This document shows positions 41,760 through 50,612 of a stretch of 64,000 nucleotides of DNA, one piece after another (position 1 is the first letter of the stretch; every line of letters starts with the position of its first letter). The stretch is from positions 30,286 to 94,285 of the forward strand of contig NZ_JAPJDO010000024.1 in the NCBI RefSeq assembly GCF_026242045.1, read 5' to 3'. The translations under genes and the position numbers were made by a program. A model generated the notes under the pieces. The model had not been told where the DNA came from. It saw only the letters and a program-made list of their open reading frames with translations, and made no database searches. This DNA comes from Mycobacterium pinniadriaticum. GTDB lineage: Bacteria; Actinomycetota; Actinomycetes; Mycobacteriales; Mycobacteriaceae.

Positions 41760-42149
41760 TCAGGCGAATACGTCTCCATCGACGTACAACCAGTGCCGGG
41801 CCCGCACGGCGAACCGAGATCGCTCGTGCAGCGTCCCGGTGCGGCGGCCGTGCCGGTGGTGAGCGCGGAATTCCACTTCGCCGGTCTGATCACCCGGCTG
41901 GCCGTCGACGGTGTCGACGATATCCAGCCCGGTCCACGTCAGATCGTCGTTGGGGGTCAGCGCGTCGGGCCGGGTGCGCGGGTGCCATGTTCGCCAGACG
42001 TAGTCGAGGTTGCCGACAACATAGGCGCTGTATCGGGCCCGCATCAGTTGTTCGGCGGTCTCGGCCTGCCTCTCGCCGCGGTGCAGCGCCAAGCAGCAAC
42101 GCCCGAACGGCGCGCCGGAGCCGCAGGGGCACACGTCGATCGGCCGCAT
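41760..42149 (-). CDS. YchJ-family SEC-C motif protein
   Basis: 129-residue UPF0225/YchJ-type protein. The N-terminal zinc motif C-P-C-G-S-G-x4-G-R-C-C is a SEC-C motif; then MRARYSAYVVGNLDYVWRTW-H-P and TGEVEFRAHHR, the standard NTF2-like core. Function unknown, possibly metal-linked. ATG 42149 preferred over 42155 since it directly precedes RPIDVCPCGSG. Confidence 0.87.
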   Translation of the reverse strand: MRPIDVCPCGSGAPFGRCCLALHRGERQAETAEQLMRARYSAYVVGNLDYVWRTWHPRTRPDALTPNDDLTWTGLDIVDTVDGQPGDQTGEVEFRAHHRHGRRTGTLHERSRFAVRARHWLYVDGDVFA

Positions 42150-42181
42150 CGCCACAGTGTGCCAATGTGGGCTGGCGGGAG

Positions 42182-43042
42182 CTAGTGCTGCCAGTCGCTG
42201 GAGCCGTCGACCCGGGTGTAGGTGCCGGTGGAGTTCTTCACGATGATGGGATCACCGGCGCCGAAGTTGTCGTAGAACCACTGTGCATTGGCGGGGCTGA
42301 TGTTGATGCAGCCGTGGCTGACGTCGCGCTTGCCTTGGTCAGCGACCGACCACGGGGCGCTGTGTACGAAGTTGCCGCTGTCGTCGAACCGGACGGCGAG
42401 GTCGACGGTCACCTTGTACCCGTATGTCGAGTTGACCGGGACCCCGTAGGTGGAGGAATCCATCACCACCGAGGGCATCTTCTCTTGAACGTAGTAGGTG
42501 CCGTTTGCGGTTTGGTGCCCGCCGGCCGCCATGCCCATCGACATCGGGATGACTTTCTCCACCACCCCGTTGCGGGTCACGGTGAGTTGATGCGTGGCGT
42601 CGTCGGCGGTGGCGATCAGTGTGTCGCCGGTGCGGAAGCTGGATACGACGCCACCCGCATCGATGGTCACCGTGGTGTGCGCGGGCCAGAAGCTCAGTGG
42701 GCGCCAGCGCAACTGGGTGGGGGTCATCCAATAGAACTTGCCGGGAACCGGTGGGACGGAAGAGATGTGGATAGCGTTCTCGGTCGCGCCGGCATCGTCA
42801 ACCAGTCCGGGGAAATCGATGATGATCGGCTGGGCTACCCCCACCGTCGAGCCGTTGGCAGGTGCGATCGTCGGTGGCCCGAACGGCGCAACGCCGACGA
42901 AGGGTGTCGGATCCTGCCCCGCGGTGGGACCCGGATCCGCCGGCGCGGGGCCGGCAGCCAACGTGAGCATCCCAACGAGTATCGAAACCACCCCGACTGC
43001 CTTCAGAGCGCCGACACGCGTTCTTCTCGCCCAGTCCGACAT
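42182..43042 (-). CDS. L,D-transpeptidase
   Basis: 286-residue exported peptidoglycan 3-3 crosslinking enzyme. Residues 1-40 form a signal peptide without lipobox, ending A-P-A-D-P. An immunoglobulin-like domain (Big_10-type; TVGVAQPIIIDFPGLVDD) precedes the YkuD catalytic domain, with H-S-A-P-W-S and the nucleophile motif S-H-G-C-I-N-I-S. This matches mycobacterial Ldt enzymes of the single-Ig type; lack of a lipid anchor distinguishes it from LdtB-like lipoproteins. ATG 43042 follows GGGAGGGG; ATG 43060 is rejected on spacing. Confidence 0.9.
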   Translation of the reverse strand: MSDWARRTRVGALKAVGVVSILVGMLTLAAGPAPADPGPTAGQDPTPFVGVAPFGPPTIAPANGSTVGVAQPIIIDFPGLVDDAGATENAIHISSVPPVPGKFYWMTPTQLRWRPLSFWPAHTTVTIDAGGVVSSFRTGDTLIATADDATHQLTVTRNGVVEKVIPMSMGMAAGGHQTANGTYYVQEKMPSVVMDSSTYGVPVNSTYGYKVTVDLAVRFDDSGNFVHSAPWSVADQGKRDVSHGCINISPANAQWFYDNFGAGDPIIVKNSTGTYTRVDGSSDWQH

Positions 43043-43111
43043 CTGCACCCCTCCCATCACCTTCTGGGAACCAGTGTCACACAGGGGCGAGGTCTCGCTG
43101 TCGCTTCCGTG

Positions 43112-44014
43112 CTAGGCGTCGACGAGCTCGGGGTGGAACGTGGCGGCCATCCGGCGCATTCCGTCGCGCCAGTCGACGGTTGTGGTTCCGATCAACTCGT
43201 GCATTTTGGTGACGTCCAACGGATTCCCGCGCAGCGCCTGGTCGCTCTCCTCGAATACCGGTTCCTTGCCGACAAGCGAGCCGAGATAGGTGCACCACTG
43301 TTGGATGCTGACGAATTGGTCCCCGCCCCAGTTGACGGTGGTGACCGGAACCGAAGCCACCTGAAGCAGTTTCGGGATCATCGCGATGATGTCGTCCTCG
43401 TGGATGGGGTTGTAGACAGCAGGTCCGCCGGGCGGGACGGGGATGGGTTGGCCGGCCAGCATCATCTCCATCTGGAAGAGCGGCCATCCACCGTTGTCGC
43501 CGTAGGGGACGTTGAGACGCGCAATGGTGGCCGGCACACCGAGAGCGCGCGCCATCGTCGCGACGACGACTTCCCCGGCGATCTTGGTGATGGAATACGT
43601 CGGGAGGAGACTCTTGTGGTTGTCGCCGAGAACGGTGCGTTCGGTCCGGAGTTCGTCGCCCGGCGGATCGTAGACGGCCCCGGATGAACAGTGCAGGAAC
43701 GCCTTCGCGCCACGACAATGCGCCATGAGAAGCCCTGCCGATTCCGCATTGGCCGCGAGGTCCTTGTCCCACCTACCGCTCTTGGCCACCGCGAAGTTGA
43801 GGACGTAGTCGAAGTCTGACGGGAGCCCGGTGAAGTCGCCGGCAGCCATGTTGACGGTCTCGCACCGGACGCCGGCCTTCTCGAGGCGTTCTCGGGTTGC
43901 GGCATCGGCGAAGCGGGCGATGCCCCATACCTCGTTGTCGGCGGCCAGGGCCATGGCGATAGGGACGCCGACCTGGCCGGTCGGTCCGGTGAGCAAGATC
44001 TTGGATCCACGCAT
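43112..44014 (-). CDS. NAD-dependent epimerase/dehydratase-like protein
   Basis: 300-residue extended SDR protein. The nucleotide-binding motif is LLTGPTGQVGVPIAMAL, and the active-site pair is Y-S-I-T-K following a Ser-rich strand FLHCSSGAVYDPPG. Substrate domain includes ARLNVPYGDNGGWPLFQ. It may act on a sugar nucleotide or a steroid-like/terpenoid alcohol; unclear. ATG 44014 begins the Rossmann strand; ATG 44044 would add an unlikely leader. Confidence 0.8.
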   Translation of the reverse strand: MRGSKILLTGPTGQVGVPIAMALAADNEVWGIARFADAATRERLEKAGVRCETVNMAAGDFTGLPSDFDYVLNFAVAKSGRWDKDLAANAESAGLLMAHCRGAKAFLHCSSGAVYDPPGDELRTERTVLGDNHKSLLPTYSITKIAGEVVVATMARALGVPATIARLNVPYGDNGGWPLFQMEMMLAGQPIPVPPGGPAVYNPIHEDDIIAMIPKLLQVASVPVTTVNWGGDQFVSIQQWCTYLGSLVGKEPVFEESDQALRGNPLDVTKMHELIGTTTVDWRDGMRRMAATFHPELVDA

Positions 44015-44099
44015 CGGCTGATGGTAGGCAGCTACGCGGCTCATGGCGGCGATTCCGCGGTGTTTCGCCGGGCCCCGACGTAGACCTCGGTGCCGCGAG

Positions 44100-44764
44100 A
44101 TGTCTTCCCGACGCCAGCCGATCAGAGCCGAGGACGCCCAGGTTATCGACTACAACCAGGGCGATACCGCCAAGCAGTACAAGAAGACCAAAACCCTCCC
44201 CGTCCGAACCAGGATCGAGGCGTACTCGTTCCTGAAGCACATCGGCGACGTGCAGGACAAGAAGGTTCTCGACGTCGCGTGCGGCGCCGGCGACTACACC
44301 CGCATCCTGCGGCGGGCCGGTGCCGATCCCATGGTGGGCTTCGACGTTTCCGAGAAGATGATCGCCCTGGCCCGCGAGGAGGATGCCCGCGAACCGCTGG
44401 GCATCGAATACTCGGTCGCCGATGCACGCGTGGCGGTCGCCCAACAGGATTTCGACCTCGCCGTCGCGGCTTTCCTTCTGGTCTATGCACGCGCCCGCGA
44501 TGAGCTCGCCACGATGTGTCACGGCCGGGCTGCCGCATCAAGCCAGGCGGCCGGTTCGTGACCCTCACCACCAATCCGGATCTGTACACCTTTGACCGGG
44601 TGCCCGACTACCGCAAGTACGGATTCCAGATAGGGCTGGCCGACAGCGTTTACGACGGGGCTCCGATCGAGCTGACGGCGTTCCTCGGTGACTCTCCCTT
44701 GGTCATCGAGAACTACTACCTGAACTACCCGCGCGCGATCGTCATCGAGTGCGTCCGGTCGTAG
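44100..44764 (+). pseudogene. SAM-dependent methyltransferase gene with frameshift
   Basis: ATG 44100 opens a class I methyltransferase: VIDYNQGDTAKQYKKTKTLP, then KKVLDVACGAGDYTRILRRA (motif I) and MVGFDVSEKMIALAREEDAR. After RARDELATMC near 44520 the frame continues with nonsense to a stop at 44561, while the frame offset by two (or minus one) carries IKPGGRFVTLTTNPDLYTF and the rest to 44764. Restoring one base change near 44515-44545 would give a normal protein of about 220 residues. Either a recent mutation or a sequencing error. The 3' end overlaps the convergent MscS gene by 23 bases. Confidence 0.75.
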
Positions 44765-45722
44765 TCGCAGCCTGCGTCCCGCCTACCACGGCGTGGATGC
44801 GTCCCCGCGGGTACGGCAGCTCGATGCCGTTCTCGTCGTAGGCCCGCAGGATCTCCCGCCGCAGTCGGCGCTGCACCGACCACTGCGCATTCGGCTTGGT
44901 CTTCAGCGTCATCCGCAGTGTGAGCAGATCGGGCGCGAGTTCCTGCACACCGAGCATCTCCGGCTCGCCGAGAACTTTCCCGCCCAACGAAGGGTCCTTG
45001 ATGGCCAGCGAGGCCGCCTGCAGCGCCACCTGCTCGGCCTCCTCGACGTCGGCGGTCAACGCGACCGGTACCTCGATACGGGCAACCGCGTATTCCTGGC
45101 TCATGTTGCCGACTCGGGAGATCTCCCCGTTGCGGACATACCAAAGGGTGCCGTCGATGTCCCGCAGAGTGGTGATGCGCAGCCCGACACTCTGGACCTC
45201 TCCGCTCATCTCCCCGAGGTCGACATAGTCACCGACCCCATACTGGTCTTCGAGCAGCATGAACACACCGCTGACGAAGTCACGCACCAGGTTCTGCGCG
45301 CCGAAACCGATCGCGAGGCCGATCACCCCGGCCGAGGCGATGAACGGCGCGATGTTCACCCCCAACACGTTGAGGGTTGCCAGCACCAGCCAGGTCAGCA
45401 GGATGATCGACACCGTCGACTTCAGAACGGACCCGATGGTGTGCGCCCGCTGCTGACGCCGTTTGTTGAGTTGATCGCCGCTGGCCGACGAGGGGACACG
45501 ATCTCGCAGGTGGCGCAGCAATGCCGGCCTCCTGGCCTGGGTGCGCTCTTCCTCGTCGGCACCCTTGCCCGCCCGGACGGTGGTCGCGCGGTCGATCGTC
45601 CGGTGCAGCACATAACGGGCGATCAGGACGACGACCAGGTAGGCCACCAAACGGATCGGTACCTCCAGAAGCCAGTGCTGGGTGGTGTCCGTCCATTCGA
45701 AAGCCAAGTTGCGTGCGTCCAT
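44742..45722 (-). CDS. MscS-family mechanosensitive channel
   Basis: 326-residue small-conductance mechanosensitive channel. Three spans: about residues 18-40, 95-115 and the pore helix (IASAGVIGLAIGFGAQNLVR). The beta domain follows (DFVSGVFMLLEDQYGVGDYV, VGLRITTLRDIDGTLWYVRN), then the mixed C-terminal domain ending PYPRGRIHAVVG. It releases solutes at hypo-osmotic shock, complementing ectoine accumulation in this organism. Start ATG 45722. Confidence 0.9.
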   Translation of the reverse strand: MDARNLAFEWTDTTQHWLLEVPIRLVAYLVVVLIARYVLHRTIDRATTVRAGKGADEEERTQARRPALLRHLRDRVPSSASGDQLNKRRQQRAHTIGSVLKSTVSIILLTWLVLATLNVLGVNIAPFIASAGVIGLAIGFGAQNLVRDFVSGVFMLLEDQYGVGDYVDLGEMSGEVQSVGLRITTLRDIDGTLWYVRNGEISRVGNMSQEYAVARIEVPVALTADVEEAEQVALQAASLAIKDPSLGGKVLGEPEMLGVQELAPDLLTLRMTLKTKPNAQWSVQRRLRREILRAYDENGIELPYPRGRIHAVVGGTQAATTTGRTR

Positions 45723-45740
45723 GTCGACGACGTTACGTAC

Positions 45741-46517
45741 TCACGTGTCGACACTGGTTGACGGCGCCATGTCTGAGCTGTTCGGGCCAATGACGCCGTC
45801 CACGCGGTCGACGTGAGCGCGGACCAGGGACGGGAAACGGCTCCGCTCCGGGCGGAATACATCATGTGGCGAGTCGGGGAATTCGACGAGCCGACCATCA
45901 GGGAAGAGCCGCCGGTAACGTAGCCAGTCGGCGTCGTCAACGACGGGGGAGTTGCCGGCTCGCACGGCGAGCAACGGTAGGCCCAGCGCCGACAGCCGGT
46001 CCCAGAACGAGGTCGACTTCGCCGCTCGGAACGTGGCGATTGCGGCGTCGACGTCGAGCCGCTCGCGGACAGGGGTGCCGCGCCAGCGGCCGCCGAGCAG
46101 GCGCCGTTCGGCTTCTTCGGACAAGGCGCGTTCCTCCGGCACGTAATCACCGATGGAGATAGAGCGAACACGCTGCGGATGATCGATGGTCCACGCGACC
46201 GCGTACGACGTGCCTCGTGAGAACGTCACGACGTGCACCGGGCCGTCCGTAATGGCCTCGACCACCGCACCGACGTCGCCGCTCAGCGCGGCCAGGTCGT
46301 AGGAGCCGGCGGGTGCGGCGCTTCGTCCGTGACCTCGTAATTCGACGACGACGGTCCGGCGTCCGAAGGACTCCATGACCTCCGTGTAGTCCTTCGCGAG
46401 GTCGGTCATTCCGGGTACGAACACGATCGGGGCACCCCTATCGTCGCCGCCGGAATCGAGATAGTGGATGCGGGCATCGCCATGTTCGCCGTAGTGGATG
46501 AAGCGCGAAGTGGCCAT
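45741..46517 (-). CDS. alpha/beta hydrolase
   Basis: 258-residue alpha/beta-hydrolase. Features: oxyanion strand VFVPGMTDLAKDY, RGHGRSAAPAGSYDLAALS, nucleophile elbow V-T-F-S-R-G-T (Ser in S-x-S-x-G-like form), acid region and His in FPDSPHDVFRPE. The nucleophile motif F-S-R-G differs slightly from G-x-S-x-G, having Thr-Phe before Ser. ATG 46517 is chosen at HYGEHGDARIHYLDSGG. It lies 18 bases upstream of the MscS gene. Substrate unknown. Confidence 0.82.
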   Translation of the reverse strand: MATSRFIHYGEHGDARIHYLDSGGDDRGAPIVFVPGMTDLAKDYTEVMESFGRRTVVVELRGHGRSAAPAGSYDLAALSGDVGAVVEAITDGPVHVVTFSRGTSYAVAWTIDHPQRVRSISIGDYVPEERALSEEAERRLLGGRWRGTPVRERLDVDAAIATFRAAKSTSFWDRLSALGLPLLAVRAGNSPVVDDADWLRYRRLFPDGRLVEFPDSPHDVFRPERSRFPSLVRAHVDRVDGVIGPNSSDMAPSTSVDT

Positions 46518-46600
46518 GGTCAGCGATTCTGCCCGGGCCCGGTGACGGATGGGTTGGTCTTCACCTCTCGGCACCGATAGCCGGGGCAGGTATCGCGAAT

Positions 46601-47281
46601 TCAGCCTGGGCGGCTCGCCAGATGGGTCAGGAACCACTCGCGGGCCAGGTCGGCCACCTGTTCGAGGGCTCCCGCCTCCTCGAACAGGTGCGTTGCGCCA
46701 GGAACGACCGCGATTCGGCATTCAACCGGAATCAATTGCTGCGCTTCCTGGTTCAGGTCGAGGACCACTTCGTCACGTCCACCCACGATCAGAAGGGTGG
46801 GCGCGCTGACGCGGGTCAGCGCGTCGCCTGCCAGGTCGGGGCGGCCACCGCGGGAGACCACCGCATTGACGTCGACCCGCGGACTCGCGGCCGCCCGAAG
46901 CGCTGCTCCAGCGCCGGTACTGGCCCCGAAGAACCCGAGGGGCAGGGACACGATGTCGGGCTGGGTTGCCAGCCACTCGGTGACGTCGACCAGCCGGTTC
47001 GCCAGCAACTCGATATCGAAGACGTTGGCACGGTTGGCTTCTTCGGCGGTCGTGAGGAGATCGAATAGGAGGGTGGCGAACCCGGCGTCGTTGAGGACGT
47101 CGGCGACGAAGATGTTGCGGGAGCTGAAGCGACTGCTTCCGCTGCCGTGGGCGAACACGACGATTCCTCTCGGGTTCACCGGAATCGTCAGGTGCCCGGC
47201 CACTACGACCGGCCCAGCGGCGATCTCGACTTCCTCGTCACGTGCGATGGGCGGACGCCCTCCCCGAACTGGGTTGACCAT
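46601..47281 (-). CDS. alpha/beta hydrolase, dienelactone-hydrolase-like
   Basis: 226-residue hydrolase. IVVFAHGSGSSRFSSRNIFV gives the oxyanion region, FFGASTGAGAALRAAA the nucleophile Ser elbow (G-A-S-T-G), TLLIVGGRDEVVLDLN the acid and VPGATHLFEEAGALEQV the His. Genes of this type often sit beside phosphoribosyltransferase domains; here it stands alone. Start ATG 47281. Divergent from the SDR at 47492. Substrate unknown. Confidence 0.82.
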   Translation of the reverse strand: MVNPVRGGRPPIARDEEVEIAAGPVVVAGHLTIPVNPRGIVVFAHGSGSSRFSSRNIFVADVLNDAGFATLLFDLLTTAEEANRANVFDIELLANRLVDVTEWLATQPDIVSLPLGFFGASTGAGAALRAAASPRVDVNAVVSRGGRPDLAGDALTRVSAPTLLIVGGRDEVVLDLNQEAQQLIPVECRIAVVPGATHLFEEAGALEQVADLAREWFLTHLASRPG

Positions 47282-47491
47282 GATCTACCTCCCAAACCGA
47301 GCGTAGGGACACTCGGGGCCCGGATCACGAGGTCGTCGGGTCATTTTTCGAGGGACGAACGGCACATCTCGACGGGATGCGCTCAGGTGCACGAAAGCTG
47401 GTTCATCCTTGCGGTTATTTGAGCGACCGCCCAAACTGGGAGCGTGCGGCGCCAGTGCGGGTTGGCCGCGAATATCTGGACGGGAGCGGGT

Positions 47492-48307
47492 ATGGGAAAG
47501 CTCGACGGCAAGGTCGCTTTCATCAGCGGGGCTGCCCGGGGTCAGGGCCGTGCACACGCGGTGCGCCTCGCGGAGGAGGGCGTCGACATCATCGCGATCG
47601 ACGTGTGCGCGCAATACCCGACCGTGGTCTACAAGATGTCGGAACCGGAAGACCTCGCCGAAACCGTGCGGCAGGTCGAGTCCCTTGGCCGGCGCATTGT
47701 GGCCCGTGAGGCCGACGTCACTGATTTCCCGGCGCTTCAGAAGGCGTTCGACGACGGGGTGGCCGAGCTCGGCGGAGTCGACATCGTGGTGGCCAATGCC
47801 GGAATCGGTCCGGGCGGCCAAAGTACGGACGACCAACAATGGGATGACGTCGTGAACGTCAACATGAAAGGCGTCTGGAACACCGTGCGCGTTGCCGTGC
47901 CGACCATGCTCACGCAGGACCGAGGTGGTTCGATCATCCTGACCAGTTCGACCGGCGGCCTCATCGGCACCCCTGTGGTCTCCGGCGGGATGCTCGGGTA
48001 CACCGCCGCCAAGCACGGCGTCATCGGCATCATGCGCACATACGCGAATTATCTTGCACCCCATTATATTCGAGTCAACAGCGTGGCGCCGACGACCGTT
48101 GCGACGCCGATGGCGAACAACGGCGATCTCAGCATGCTGAAGAAGTTCGAGCCGGCCATCGCACGCTCGCTCGAGAATGCGATCCCAGTCGACTATGTCG
48201 AGGCCCGCGATGTAGCCAATGCGGTCGCGTGGCTTGCATCCGACGACGCTCGGTACGTCACCGGCACCGTCGTGCCGGTGGACGCCGGGCTGCTCAACAA
48301 GTGCTGA
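47492..48307 (+). CDS. mycofactocin-coupled-type short-chain dehydrogenase
   Basis: 271-residue SDR. Nucleotide motif GAARGQGRAHAVRLAEEG, N-A-G in VVANAGIGPG, catalytic Ser in TSSTGGL and Y-T-A-A-K. The insertion C-A-Q-Y-P-T-V-V-Y-K-M-S-E-P-E-D-L-A-E-T after the second strand is typical of SDRs that hold their nicotinamide cofactor tightly and pass electrons to mycofactocin. Substrate probably a secondary alcohol such as a terpene or steroid. ATG 47492 with ACGGGAGCGGGT upstream. Confidence 0.88.
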   Translation: MGKLDGKVAFISGAARGQGRAHAVRLAEEGVDIIAIDVCAQYPTVVYKMSEPEDLAETVRQVESLGRRIVAREADVTDFPALQKAFDDGVAELGGVDIVVANAGIGPGGQSTDDQQWDDVVNVNMKGVWNTVRVAVPTMLTQDRGGSIILTSSTGGLIGTPVVSGGMLGYTAAKHGVIGIMRTYANYLAPHYIRVNSVAPTTVATPMANNGDLSMLKKFEPAIARSLENAIPVDYVEARDVANAVAWLASDDARYVTGTVVPVDAGLLNKC

Positions 48308-48499
48308 TGGAGGGACTCGACGCGACTTCTGGGTTTGCGCCCTAGTTGCGCAGCAGTTTTGACTAACGCACGATGGGTATCCGAGCATCACCTGAACGAG
48401 ACGCCAATTGGTGAAAAGCGACGAGTCGGGAGCTCGCACGAGCCGATCAAGTCACGCGCTCAGCGCAGCCGACATGCACCGCGGGAACGGAGCCACGAG

Positions 48500-48979
48500 T
48501 TGAACGCCCGATTCTGTCTGTTCGTTTCTGCCACTCTGCTTGCCGCGGCACTCGTGTTCGCACCCGGCGCCTCCGCTGACACCATCCCCGGAGCGGACGC
48601 CGCCATCTCCAGGGGCGAAAGCGCACTCGGGACAAACATGTTCGGTCCATACGGATGCGAGGCATTCGTCGCCTACGCCTATGACGTGTCGCAGGCGCAA
48701 TACGGCTGGGACGGCGCCGCCGAAACCATGTACCAAACCCTCGTTCAACAAGGTCAGATACACACCGACATGGATCCCCCGCGGGGAGCACTTGTCTTCA
48801 GCAAGAGCCCGTACGGCGCCCACATCGACATCGCCCTCGGTGACGGGAAGTACCTCTCCGGCGGGGTCCAAGGGCTCAAGCGGGGGTACGGCGACGGGAC
48901 CAACATCCAGATTCTGCCCAGCCCCCACGTGGGGTCCGGCTGGACCTACCGGGGCTGGAGTCTGGGCTACCCCGAGTAA
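48500..48979 (+). CDS. secreted NlpC/P60-like protein
   Basis: 159-residue exported protein. A signal peptide (residues 1-27, ending GASADT) precedes an NlpC/P60-type core: the nucleophile Cys in FGPYGCEAFVAYAYDVS and the His in SPYGAHIDIALGDGKYLSGG, with GALVFSKS between. The catalytic domain is compact, as in small mycobacterial relatives. It may cleave peptidoglycan peptides or have another amide substrate. TTG 48500 is the best start since it opens the signal; a longer frame to 48335 lacks support. Confidence 0.7.
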   Translation: MNARFCLFVSATLLAAALVFAPGASADTIPGADAAISRGESALGTNMFGPYGCEAFVAYAYDVSQAQYGWDGAAETMYQTLVQQGQIHTDMDPPRGALVFSKSPYGAHIDIALGDGKYLSGGVQGLKRGYGDGTNIQILPSPHVGSGWTYRGWSLGYPE

Positions 48980-48988
48980 CTCGCATTT

Positions 48989-49014
48989 GGTGCTCCCAGT
49001 GGGACTCGAACCGA
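48989..49014 (-). repeat. partial tRNA 3' end, direct repeat of the tRNA at 51183
   Basis: On the minus strand this is a T-arm plus acceptor end (TCGGTTCGAGTCC...GGGAGCACC). Over 26 bases it matches the 3' end of the tRNA at 51181-51206 at 24 positions, in the same orientation. The matching 5' half is absent, so it is not a gene. Such fragments arise when an element integrates into a tRNA, or by decay of an old tRNA. The mismatch in the T-stem (49001) breaks pairing. Confidence 0.65.
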
Positions 49015-49188
49015 TTTCGAGGTGCGGGTCAGAGCGTTAGAACTGGCGATTTAACGCAGTGACACCGCAATATTCCTTTTCGGAGGGCCGGGGCTGGACG
49101 TTGACCGCCGCCCGGATTCCGCGTGCGAAAACGCGCTCACCAGGCGGAATCCGGGCCTGGAGCAACTGCGTAGACGCAGCGGTGCAGG

Positions 49189-49887
49189 TCAGGGACGCTC
49201 ACAGGCTGCCGGGCACCGGCTCTGCGGGATCGTAGTGACCGCGAGTCTGCGCTCCCGCAACCCCACCTGCAACCGTCTCAGCACGCGGGGATCGTTGAGG
49301 GCCAGATCCTGAGCGCCGTTGCCGCCGATGGTGACTACCCGGTCGTCGCAGTCCCACAGCGCCAGTCCGAACCCGAAGTTGTAGGCGGTGCGGTAGCGCA
49401 CCCCGCACACATCGGCTCCGGCCGGTTGGTCCTCGAAGATGGCCTGCGCCCACTGTTGGGTCAGTGCGCGGGTTTCGTTGCCCACCGCCAGCGACGGCAA
49501 CGCGCCGATGGCCATGGCCGCTCCCGAGGCGGTCAAGTCGAACAGCGGCAGCGCGGTGGTCGGGGTCAGCACCGCCACCCGGTAGTTGGGGCAGATCGCG
49601 GCGACACCAGCCTCGCCGAACACCTCACAGGCGGAGGTGACCAAGTCCTGGCCGACGTAGAGAACTCGCCGGCCAGCGGGGTCGTCGGCGGGCGGGTCGG
49701 CCGGGTGGTGGTGGTCGAGGCGGTATAGCGGCCCGTACCGGCGGAATGTCACACCGTCGGGGGTGTGGGCACTGCGGTGGTAGACCCGGCACCACCGCCA
49801 CGGCCCCCGCGCCGGCATCGGTGTCCAGTCCCAACGAAAGTCGGCGGGGGGCAGTGGACGTGTTGGAGGGTCGAGGCGCTTTACCAC
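49189..49887 (-). CDS. RES-domain toxin
   Basis: 232-residue RES-family protein, toxin of Xre/MbcA-type systems that deplete NAD+ (ADP-ribosyltransferase-related fold). Arg, Glu and Ser of the family appear as W-C-R-V-Y-H-R-S-A-H, LYRLDHHHPADP..., VLYVGQDLVTSACEVFGEAG, and the later S-L-A-V-G-N-E-T-R. Residues 1-30 are a Pro-rich lead. Overlaps the antitoxin gene by 7 bases, antitoxin first. ATG/GTG at 49887. Action in the cytoplasm when the antitoxin is lost. Confidence 0.82.
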   Translation of the reverse strand: MVKRLDPPTRPLPPADFRWDWTPMPARGPWRWCRVYHRSAHTPDGVTFRRYGPLYRLDHHHPADPPADDPAGRRVLYVGQDLVTSACEVFGEAGVAAICPNYRVAVLTPTTALPLFDLTASGAAMAIGALPSLAVGNETRALTQQWAQAIFEDQPAGADVCGVRYRTAYNFGFGLALWDCDDRVVTIGGNGAQDLALNDPRVLRRLQVGLRERRLAVTTIPQSRCPAACERP

Positions 49888-50525
49888 GCTGCGGCGGTCA
49901 GAGCCCGCGCTGCGGCGATCACCTTGGCGGCACCACCGCGGGCCATCTCGATGCTCGGCGGCCGGTCACCGAATTCGGGGTTCGGACGCTGCATCCACCG
50001 CGACAGGCTGACGACACCGCCGGGGAACACCTCTTGCAACGTGTCGAGGTCGGGTAGGACACCGGAGGGGTCGTCGGGGTCGAACTGCCACGCCGGCAGG
50101 CGCCATTCGCGGCCGGCCTTGAGTCCCACCAGTTTCCGAGCCGCGAGCTTGGCGGTGATGCTCTGCGGAGCCACGCCGAGGAGGGCGGCTGCCTCCTCGC
50201 GGCGGAGGCAGCCTTCGGCCAGTTCGCGGCGCGCGGCGAATTGGCCGGCCAGGTCGTCAAACACTGCCCGCGACGCGGTCTGCGAGTCCGGCGCCGGACC
50301 CCACAACCGTTCCTCGAGACCGTCGTCAGGCCCCGATGCGGTCGCCGAGCGCAGCCGGTCGACTTCGGCGTCGTCGGCCTCATGCACCACGGCCGCCACA
50401 GCCGCCCGCAGCTGGTCGGCGTCGCCGGCTGGGTTAACGATGGCGATCCCCTTGGCGCGCAGCGTCTCCGCGACCATGTCGACCTGCGACGCGTCGACCA
50501 GCACAACCTCCAGCACAGCCACCAT
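49881..50525 (-). CDS. Xre/MbcA/ParS-like antitoxin with long N-terminal region
   Basis: 214-residue partner of the RES toxin. The C-terminal 60 residues (LQEVFPGGVVSLSRWMQRPN-P-E-F, then PPSIEMARGGAAKVIAAARA) match the toxin-binding region of this antitoxin class. A helix-turn-helix is at about 115-150 (LRREEAAALLGVAPQSITAK). The first 80 residues (VLVDASQVDMVAETLRAKGI ...) are an extra domain not usual in the 120-150-residue antitoxins and not recognised. Start at 50525 follows GGAGATGGTG. Confidence 0.75.
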   Translation of the reverse strand: MVAVLEVVLVDASQVDMVAETLRAKGIAIVNPAGDADQLRAAVAAVVHEADDAEVDRLRSATASGPDDGLEERLWGPAPDSQTASRAVFDDLAGQFAARRELAEGCLRREEAAALLGVAPQSITAKLAARKLVGLKAGREWRLPAWQFDPDDPSGVLPDLDTLQEVFPGGVVSLSRWMQRPNPEFGDRPPSIEMARGGAAKVIAAARALTAAAW

Positions 50526-50612
50526 CTCCTATCTCTATGCAGAATACGCAAGATAAACAGGATCTGCCACGGCTTCCGAGAGCGTCACGGCTCCTCCCGG
50601 AGCGGGGCGCGA

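Noticed and set aside
48989..49060. Complete tRNA gene
   Set aside because: Only T-arm and acceptor 3' strand are present; no matching 5' acceptor strand occurs at the required distance and the T-stem is broken.
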